Origin: Bradyrhizobiaceae bacterium PARB1
GTDB taxonomy: Bacteria > Pseudomonadota > Alphaproteobacteria > Rhizobiales > Xanthobacteraceae
NCBI GenBank assembly: GCA_002256345.1
Contig: NKIY01000013.1
Coordinates: 62,001 to 126,000, forward strand
Direction: 5' to 3'
Length of the DNA: 64,000 nt
This document shows, in pieces, positions 57,719-64,000 of the stretch (its first letter is position 1; every line of letters starts with the position of its first letter). Both the position numbers and the translations under genes were made by a program. The notes beneath the pieces were generated by a model. That model had not been told where the DNA came from. It saw nothing but the letters and a program-made list of their open reading frames with translations, and made no database searches.

Positions 57719-58150
57719 TTAACGATCTCGCTTTTTGCGTAGCTCGCATTCGTGCAGCAATTCAGGACCGGCCCAGACCGCGGTTCCATCGTCATCGACG
57801 ATGAACAGCTTACACGAGTTTAGATCCTCGCTCAGTCGAGAAATGCTGCTCAGGGCGCTTTCGTTATCTGGATGCAGCTCACAGCGCATGACCAAATTAT
57901 CGGGGAGGTGGCAATCGCCCTCAACTATTTGACCCTTTGAATACAGGAAGGTTACGGGTCCATACTCCGGCCGCTGTTTCCAGCGCCGCAACAATTCCTG
58001 GCAGGCAAGCTCGACGGCGCGAGGGACTGGCCGGAGATCGTTTTCCCAGTATTGAACGGCACCGCGGCTCAGACCGAGCAGCTCGCCCGCGAGGACCTGA
58101 TTGATTTTCAGCTTCTTCCGCCATTTCTTGAAGTCCCATTGGTCCATCAT
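57719..58150 (-). CDS. XRE-family helix-turn-helix regulator after cusA
   Basis: A 143-residue protein with an N-terminal HTH (LKINQVLAGELLGLSRGAVQ YWENDLRPVPRA) and an uncharacterised C-terminal domain (VIRCELHPDNESALSSISR-like; CKLFIVDDDGTAVWAGPEL). It begins 34 bases after the cusA stop, so it is likely in the cus operon and may regulate it. Confidence 0.82.
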   Translation of the reverse strand: MMDQWDFKKWRKKLKINQVLAGELLGLSRGAVQYWENDLRPVPRAVELACQELLRRWKQRPEYGPVTFLYSKGQIVEGDCHLPDNLVMRCELHPDNESALSSISRLSEDLNSCKLFIVDDDGTAVWAGPELLHECELRKKRDR

Positions 58151-58184
58151 ACAAGCCTGGCACCATCAAACGAGCTTGCTTTTG

Positions 58185-61100
58185 TCATTCCGCTGCCTGC
58201 GCGTGGTGCGGATCATCCGCGTCGGTCGTTTTGGGCAAGTTCGAAATCTCGACACTCGGACTGCGGGGCAGCTTAAATCCTTTAATCAGGGCGTAGACCG
58301 CTGGAATCACGATAAGTGTCAGGATCGTCGACGAGATCATGCCGCCGATCATCGGCACGGCGATTCGCTGCATCACCTCGGAGCCGGTTCCGGTGCTCCA
58401 CAGAATCGGAATGAGACCAGCCATAATCGCTACCACGGTCATCATTTTGGGTCGGACCCGTTCGACCGCGCCCAGCATGATCGCCGCATTCAGGTCGGCG
58501 CGCGTGAACGGCTTATCTTCCGCCGTGCGGACCGCCTGAATTTCCTTCATGGCGTGGTCGAGATAAATCAGCATGATGACGCCGGTCTCTGCAGCGACGC
58601 CTGCGAGCGCGATGAAGCCGACGGCGACCGCGACGGAGAAGTTGAAGCCGAGCCACCACATCAGCCATAGCCCACCGACCAGCGCGAACGGCAGCGACAG
58701 CATTACGATCAGTGTCTCGGTCAGGCGTCGGAAGTTCAGATACAGCAACAAGAAGATGATTAGCAGCGTGACGGGCACGACAATCTTCAGCCGCGCGGTC
58801 GCCCGTTCCAGATATTCGAACTGGCCGCTCCAGACGACGTAATTTCCAGGCGGAAACTGGACGCTGGCGGCCACGGCCGCCTTGGCGTCGGCGACATAGC
58901 CGCCGAGATCGCGGTCCCGGATGTCGACGAAGATGTAGACCGCGAGTTGACCGTTCTCGGTCCGGATCGACGTGGGACCCCGCGCGAGCTTGATTGCGGC
59001 GACTTCGCCCAGTGGCACGGTGCCCCCACTCGGCATCGCGACCAGTACGTCGCGGGCGATTGACTGCTGATCGCTGCGCAGATCGCGCGGGTATCGCAGA
59101 TTAACGCTGTAGCGCTCGCGACCTTCGACGGTCGTCGTGATCGTCTCGCCACCCAATGCTGACGACACAGTATCCTGCACGTCGCTAATCATCAAACCAT
59201 AACGCGCGAGAGCCTCCCGATTTGGCACGACATCGAGATAGTATCCGCCAATGACGCGCTCCGCATAAGCGCTCGATGTGCCCGGGACAGCCTTCACGAC
59301 GGTTTCGATCTGCCGGGCGAGCTTCTCCATCTCGGCCAGATCTTTGCCCAGAACTTTTATGCCGATCGGCGTGCGAATGCCCGTCGCCAGCATATCTGTG
59401 CGAGCCTTGATCGGCATCGTCCAGGCGTTTGACACGCCGGGGAACTGCAGCGCCTTGTCCATCGCAGCGATTAGGGTGTCAACCGTCTGTCCGGCGCGCC
59501 ATTCCTCCCTCGGTTTGAGGTTGACAATCGTCTCGAACATCTCAGTGGGCGCCGGATCGGTCGCGGTCTCCGCGCGCCCCGCCTTGCCGTAGACCGAAGC
59601 CACTTCAGGAAACGTCTTGATGATCCTATTCTGCGTCTGCAGGATCTCCGCCGCTTTGGTCACCGACAGACCAGGCAACGTCGTCGGCATGTACATCAGC
59701 GTGCCTTCGTTCAGGCTCGGCATGAACTCCGTCCCGAGCTGACGTGCCGGCCAAAGACTGATGGCCAAGGCGGCGATCGCCAGCAGGATGGTGAGGGTCT
59801 TGGCTCGCAGCACACCGCGGATCAGCGGACGGTAGACCCAGATCAAGAACCGATTGATGGGATTCTTGTGTTCGGGGATTATCTTGCCCCGCACAAACAG
59901 CACCATCAGCGCTGGCACCAAAGTGATCGACAGGATCGCCGCCGCCGCCATGGAGAACGTTTTGGTGAAGGCCAGGGGGCTGAACAGACGGCCTTCTTGC
60001 GACTCCATCGTGAAGATGGGAAGAAAAGAAACAGTGATGATCAGCAAACTGAAGAACAGCGCCGGGCCAACCTCGCTCGCAGCTTCGATGAGCACCTCGA
60101 GCCGTGGCTTGTCAGCCGGAGCGCGTTCGAGATGCTTATGCGCGTTCTCGATCATCACAATGGCGCCGTCGATCATCGCGCCGATCGCGATCGCGATGCC
60201 CCCCAGGCTCATGATGTTGGAGCCGATCCCAAGCATCTTCATGGCGCCGAATGCCATCAAGATCCCGACCGGCAGCATGACGATAGCAACAAGCGCGCTG
60301 CGCACATGCAGCAGGAACACGATACACACTAGCGCAACGACGATGCTCTCCTCGGTCAGCGTGCGCTTTAAAGTCTCGATGGCGCTATGGATCAGATCGG
60401 AGCGGTCGTAGACAGGTATGATCTCCACACCCTTGGGCAGCGCCGACGCCATCTCGGCCAAGCGTGTCTTCACGTTGTCGATGACGTCGAGCGCGTTCTG
60501 CCCGAAGCGCTGCAAGGCGATGCCGCTGGCGACCTCGCCTTCCCCGTTGAGTTCGGTGATGCCCCGGCGCTCGTCCGGACCCATTTCGATACGCGCGACG
60601 TCCTTCAGCAGCACGGGGGTGCCCTTGTCGACCTTGAGCACGATGTTCGACAGGTCGGAGAGGCTTTTGACGTAGCCTCTGCCCCGCACGATGAACTCGA
60701 ACTCGGACAGCTCCACGGTGCGCCCACCGACGTCCATGTTGCTGCCGCGGACCGCGTCCCGCACCTTGGCGAGCGGGATGTCGAGCGACCGCAGCCGGTT
60801 CGGATCGACCACGATGTTGTACTGCTTGACGAAGCCGCCGACGCTGGCGACCTCGGCCACGCCCTCCGCCTTGGAGATGCCGTAGCGGATGGTCCAGTCC
60901 TGGATGGACCGCAGGTCCGCCAGCGACTTGTCCTTGGACTGCAGCGCGTATTGATAGACCCAGCCGACCCCGGTGGCGTCGGGGCCCAATGTCGGCGTGA
61001 CGCCGGCGGGAAGCTTGCGTGCCGCGGCATTTAGGTATTCCAAGACACGCGAGCGCGCCCAATAGATGTCGGTGCCGTCTTCGAAGATGATGTAGACGAA

Positions 61101-61373
61101 CGAGGTGCCGAAGAACGAGAAGCCGCGGACGACCTTCGATTTCGGCACCGTCAGCATGGCCGTCGTCAAAGGATAGGTCACCTGGTCCTCGATCACCTGC
61201 GGCGCCTGGCCCTTGTACTCGGTATAGACGATCACCTGGGTGTCGGAGAGGTCGGGGATGGCATCCAGCGCGGAGTGCTGCACGGCATAGAGACCGCCGG
61301 CCACGACGAAGACCGTTCCGATCAGGATCAGCATCAGGTTGCGGGCCGACCAATCGATGAGACGCGCGATCAT
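58185..61373 (-). CDS. cusA: CusA-type Cu/Ag RND efflux pump
   Basis: A 1062-residue pump with the helix-4 motif AIGAMIDGAIVMIEN, characteristic of monovalent Cu/Ag (HME4) pumps rather than Czc. N-terminus MIARLIDWSARNLMLILIGT. It contains the double RND repeat and periplasmic domains that take up metal. It pairs with the CusB and CusC genes upstream; its ATG overlaps the cusB stop by four bases. Confidence 0.95.
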   Translation of the reverse strand: MIARLIDWSARNLMLILIGTVFVVAGGLYAVQHSALDAIPDLSDTQVIVYTEYKGQAPQVIEDQVTYPLTTAMLTVPKSKVVRGFSFFGTSFVYIIFEDGTDIYWARSRVLEYLNAAARKLPAGVTPTLGPDATGVGWVYQYALQSKDKSLADLRSIQDWTIRYGISKAEGVAEVASVGGFVKQYNIVVDPNRLRSLDIPLAKVRDAVRGSNMDVGGRTVELSEFEFIVRGRGYVKSLSDLSNIVLKVDKGTPVLLKDVARIEMGPDERRGITELNGEGEVASGIALQRFGQNALDVIDNVKTRLAEMASALPKGVEIIPVYDRSDLIHSAIETLKRTLTEESIVVALVCIVFLLHVRSALVAIVMLPVGILMAFGAMKMLGIGSNIMSLGGIAIAIGAMIDGAIVMIENAHKHLERAPADKPRLEVLIEAASEVGPALFFSLLIITVSFLPIFTMESQEGRLFSPLAFTKTFSMAAAAILSITLVPALMVLFVRGKIIPEHKNPINRFLIWVYRPLIRGVLRAKTLTILLAIAALAISLWPARQLGTEFMPSLNEGTLMYMPTTLPGLSVTKAAEILQTQNRIIKTFPEVASVYGKAGRAETATDPAPTEMFETIVNLKPREEWRAGQTVDTLIAAMDKALQFPGVSNAWTMPIKARTDMLATGIRTPIGIKVLGKDLAEMEKLARQIETVVKAVPGTSSAYAERVIGGYYLDVVPNREALARYGLMISDVQDTVSSALGGETITTTVEGRERYSVNLRYPRDLRSDQQSIARDVLVAMPSGGTVPLGEVAAIKLARGPTSIRTENGQLAVYIFVDIRDRDLGGYVADAKAAVAASVQFPPGNYVVWSGQFEYLERATARLKIVVPVTLLIIFLLLYLNFRRLTETLIVMLSLPFALVGGLWLMWWLGFNFSVAVAVGFIALAGVAAETGVIMLIYLDHAMKEIQAVRTAEDKPFTRADLNAAIMLGAVERVRPKMMTVVAIMAGLIPILWSTGTGSEVMQRIAVPMIGGMISSTILTLIVIPAVYALIKGFKLPRSPSVEISNLPKTTDADDPHHAQAAE

Positions 61374-62803
61374 TGCGGTTTTTCCCCGGTGTCGAGACCT
61401 TGAAGAGCAGCCTTCAGATTGCTTTCGGCGTCGATCAGGAAGTTGGCGGAGACGACGACCTTGTCATTCTCGTCAATTCCCTCCTTGATCTCGACCCGGT
61501 TGTCTCCGCGACGTCCGAGCTTCACGGGCCTCGGTTCGAAGCGGCCATCGCCCTTGTCGAGAAGCACCAGCTGACGCTCGCCGCTGTCGATGACAGCACT
61601 GCTGGATACGGTCACGACCGGAGCTTCAGTCCCGGTGGCGATCTCCACGTCCGCGTACATGTCCGGCCGCAGCAAATCGTCCGGATTGGGAAGCTCGATC
61701 CTGACCCGGGCTGTGCGGGTCTCGGCTCTAAGATTCGGATAGATCACCGTGATCTTCCCGGCGAAGGGGCGGTCCGGAAAAGCCCGGGTTCGAACAACGG
61801 CTTTCTGACCGACCTCCAGAAGAGCCAGGTCGCGTTCCGCGACATCGACCATCACCCAAACAATGCCCCGGTCGACGATCCGGAAGAGAATATCCCCCGG
61901 CGCGGCACGCATCCCGTTGACGGCCATCCGCTCCACGATCTCTCCATCCTGCGGTGCAGGCCAGTTCATGTAGACAGGCACTTCGCGCGTCCGCTCGATG
62001 GTTGATATGACGACATCGGGCGCGCCGAGATTTTCGAGACGACGGCGTGCGCCTTTAAGGGCCTGACCGCCAATGCCGGCTTCCGGACGGGCGTTGAGTG
62101 CTGAAAGATATTCGGCGCCGGCACTCGATAGGTTCGGGCCATAGATTCGCATTAAGGGCTGGCCCTTGCGGACATGCGTGCCTGTCGTGACGTTGTCGAC
62201 GGTGTCGACGAAGCCCTCGAATCGAAGCGAGACGACGGACACGCGACGTTCATCCTGCTGCACCGTTCCGGGTGCCCTAACCATCGTGTTGAGGGTACGA
62301 AGTTCGGCCGCTTCAGTCTGGACGCCCGCCTTCTGCTGCTTGGCTGCGCTGATTTTGACCGAGCCTTCATCGTCTTGCTCGCCTTCATAGACCGGCAGGT
62401 AGTCCATCCCCATGGAGTCTTTCTTCGGGGTCGGGGACGTGTCGGGTAATCCCATCGGATTGCGATAGAATCGGATTTTTCCCGGCTGGCTACCTTTTGT
62501 CGCCACGGCCTCCGGCGGCTTTTCGTCGAAGCTCAAATCTTCACTGCTTTTGACGGCGAGATAGTCCTTGCCGTTGGCGTTCTTCGCAGGTGCCGGCGAA
62601 TAACGGGCAGCGTCGTCCGGATCGCGGTAGTAGACGATAGGCCCAGTGGGCACCGGTCGCGCAGCTAATGGATCGGCCGCCGCAGGCATGAAAGCCGATA
62701 TCCATGCGGGCAACGGCCGATCCGACCGGCCGACGGCCAGACCCGCGATGCCAGCGGCCAAGACGGCCGCCGCGACGAGGAAAACGCGCGATGCACGGCT
62801 CAT
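61370..62803 (-). CDS. cusB: CusB-type adaptor with two heavy-metal-binding domains
   Basis: A 477-residue adaptor with an N-terminal signal-anchor (VFLVAAAVLAAGIAGLAVG). Two HMBD-like motifs follow (IVYYRDPDDAARYSPAPAKN and IRFYRNPMGLPDTSPTPKKD ... SMGMDYLPVYEG), then the lipoyl and barrel domains (PAPQDGEIVERMAVNGMRAA). The HMBDs lack the CPMHP cysteines and instead hold Met and Asp residues. It delivers metal to CusA and bridges to CusC. The start overlaps the cusC stop by four bases. Confidence 0.93.
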   Translation of the reverse strand: MSRASRVFLVAAAVLAAGIAGLAVGRSDRPLPAWISAFMPAAADPLAARPVPTGPIVYYRDPDDAARYSPAPAKNANGKDYLAVKSSEDLSFDEKPPEAVATKGSQPGKIRFYRNPMGLPDTSPTPKKDSMGMDYLPVYEGEQDDEGSVKISAAKQQKAGVQTEAAELRTLNTMVRAPGTVQQDERRVSVVSLRFEGFVDTVDNVTTGTHVRKGQPLMRIYGPNLSSAGAEYLSALNARPEAGIGGQALKGARRRLENLGAPDVVISTIERTREVPVYMNWPAPQDGEIVERMAVNGMRAAPGDILFRIVDRGIVWVMVDVAERDLALLEVGQKAVVRTRAFPDRPFAGKITVIYPNLRAETRTARVRIELPNPDDLLRPDMYADVEIATGTEAPVVTVSSSAVIDSGERQLVLLDKGDGRFEPRPVKLGRRGDNRVEIKEGIDENDKVVVSANFLIDAESNLKAALQGLDTGEKPQ

Positions 62804-64000
62804 AGCGAACCTCCCGCAAGGCGTTCGAGTTCGGCATATTTCGACTGGAGTTCGACCTTGAGCTTCAAGATATCGAGTTGCACCGCCCTAAGTCTGCGCT
62901 CAGACTCGAAGACCAGTGAGAGATCAGAAGAGCCGGCCTGGAAGCCATTACGTGCGTTGTCAACGGACGAGCGCGAGGGCGGAAGTTGGCGGGAGGTGTA
63001 GATCTGGATGACCTTGCGCAGCGCATCGACGGCGAACCAAGTGTCGGCAACCTGACCATCGATCTGGAGCCGCAGCGCCTCGTTGCGCGCTTCTGCGGCG
63101 CTCAGCTTGGCGCCTGCAGATCGCTGCGCAGCATCCTTGGCATCGTATTGCAAAGGCAGATTGATCGCGGCCTGAAACACCCCGGTGTCCGCAACTCCGC
63201 GCCGCTGGATGTATTTCGCTCCAAGATTGACGTCAGGATAGTAGTTGAGATCGGCGAGAGATTTGCTGCGGCCGGCCGAAGTTGTCTGCGCTCCAGCCAA
63301 TGCCAAAAGCGGGTTTGCTGACGATGCAAGTTGCTGAACTTGGGAAAGGCCGATCGTTTTAACGGTTCGAAACCCGATCGGTCTTGCGAGCGAAGCAAGA
63401 GGCGGACGCCCCATTAGCGCGTTGAGGCGGGCGGCTGCTGATCTGACTTCGCCCTGCCGGCGCGCCACATCCCCTTCAGCCGAGGCGGCTTCGATTTCAG
63501 CTTTTATTACATCTTGCTGGTCGACGGATGTCGTTCCATAGCGAGACTTCAGCAAAGCAAGAATTTCGTCGAACCGCCGTTTGATCTCGAGCGAAACTGC
63601 CACGGCTTCATGAGCTGCGTTGTACTCACCATGTGCTTCGACCACCTTCGCAACCAGATCGATAACTATTGCCTGCCCTTGATATTTGACGGCGCTGGCA
63701 TCGGCTTGCGCGATGCCGCGTTCTAGGCCGTATTTCCCCCAAAGCTTAATTTCCTGATTGACGCCAAATCGACGTTGCGCGACCCCTTGGCTGTTGACGT
63801 CCCAGGCTTCCAGCGACACGGTCGGATCAGCCAAGACCCCCGCTGTGCCGATCTTGTGGAATGCCGCATCGAAGTCGAGAGAGGCGGCCGCGACAGTAGG
63901 GTTGAGGCGTCTCGCGAATGCTATAGCGCTCTCCGCCGTCGCCCCGAGTTCGATACGATCGCCTGCAGCGGCCGGAGCCGACCACAGCATTGCTGTGGTC
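62800..64000 (-). CDS. cusC: CusC-type TolC-family outer membrane factor (5' end outside window)
   Basis: About 400 residues visible to the edge. The frame remains open beyond the ATG at 63990 (upstream codons give TTA), so the signal peptide starts outside the window; LLWSAPAAAGDRIELGATAE is its end. OEP repeats: FARRLNPTVAAASLDFDAAF and the second half QLASSANPLLALAGAQTTSA, ending VELQSKYAELERLAGGSL. It forms the outer channel of the Cus pump. Confidence 0.9.
   Translation of the reverse strand, partial: TTAMLWSAPAAAGDRIELGATAESAIAFARRLNPTVAAASLDFDAAFHKIGTAGVLADPTVSLEAWDVNSQGVAQRRFGVNQEIKLWGKYGLERGIAQADASAVKYQGQAIVIDLVAKVVEAHGEYNAAHEAVAVSLEIKRRFDEILALLKSRYGTTSVDQQDVIKAEIEAASAEGDVARRQGEVRSAAARLNALMGRPPLASLARPIGFRTVKTIGLSQVQQLASSANPLLALAGAQTTSAGRSKSLADLNYYPDVNLGAKYIQRRGVADTGVFQAAINLPLQYDAKDAAQRSAGAKLSAAEARNEALRLQIDGQVADTWFAVDALRKVIQIYTSRQLPPSRSSVDNARNGFQAGSSDLSLVFESERRLRAVQLDILKLKVELQSKYAELERLAGGSL

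Noticed and set aside
60385-61353. 322-codon leftward open frame
   Set aside because: Same strand as cusA but another frame, with Arg/Gly/His-rich composition; the CusA frame carries all family motifs.

Overview
The window looks like one contiguous piece of a high-GC alphaproteobacterial chromosome, most likely Nitrobacteraceae/Bradyrhizobiaceae (Bradyrhizobium, Rhodopseudomonas, Afipia or Tardiphaga type). I infer this from the gene families, not from a database search. They include an NdvA/ChvA cyclic-glucan exporter, a bdhA-adc ketone-body pair next to a patatin, a double-domain KaiC-like ATPase joined to a hybrid histidine kinase, OpgC, and an ECF sigma of the SigF type with NrsF partners.

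Positions 1 to about 26 kb read as ordinary chromosome, with intact and closely packed genes. In order: glucan ABC exporter (cut by the left edge), Tat-exported substrate-binding protein, Gly/Tyr-rich secreted protein, hisE-like pyrophosphohydrolase, YqaA/DedA membrane protein, Pro-rich secreted protein, nitronate monooxygenase, thioesterase, KaiC-like ATPase plus hybrid kinase, two small hypotheticals, PiT phosphate transporter with a good terminator, patatin / bdhA / adc, CorA-type transporter plus OprB-type porin, a luciferase-like monooxygenase, a COG0523 (CobW) GTPase behind a Zur-like palindrome, an alpha/beta hydrolase, a GH clan-A-like glycosidase, an EamA transporter and a PhoD-like phosphatase.

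From about 26.3 kb to the right edge the window is a metal and stress accessory region, with lower gene density and several decayed genes. It starts with two Fur-like boxes in inverted orientation and an FTR1 iron permease fused to a cytochrome c domain. A Na/Ca exchanger and a badly decayed stretch follow (an alpha/beta-hydrolase remnant and a TAXI-type solute-binding pseudogene). Then come envelope and lipid genes (PAP2 phosphatase, MgtC, lipid kinase). Next is a long leftward metal operon: CzcI-like, CzcC, CzcB, PII-like, CzcA, small periplasmic protein, secreted hypothetical, decayed paralogue, OpgC, ZntA-type P-ATPase. Beyond it lie a methyltransferase, a multicopper oxidase pseudogene, and an unusual epimerase-SPW-VKOR fusion protein with an HdeD-like membrane protein.

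The right end holds a redox/metal stress module. An ECF sigma overlaps an NrsF-type anti-sigma. There is a second, orphan NrsF paralogue next to a thioredoxin-reductase-like flavoprotein, and a two-gene unit encoding small exported proteins, one Met-rich. Two sites on the minus strand match GTAACC-N16-CGAA exactly: one before the sigma gene and one before the small-exported-protein unit. This points to a self-contained SigF/NrsF regulon. The window ends in a CusCBA-type Cu/Ag RND operon (HME4-like) followed by an XRE-family regulator; cusC runs off the right edge.

Working model (inference): CzcCBA, ZntA and CusCBA export divalent and monovalent metals. The sigma/NrsF system senses metal or thiol stress through two conserved cysteines and turns on small exported, possibly metal-binding, proteins. 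FTR1-cytochrome c handles iron uptake. I saw no tRNA, rRNA, integrase, intact IS element or CRISPR array.
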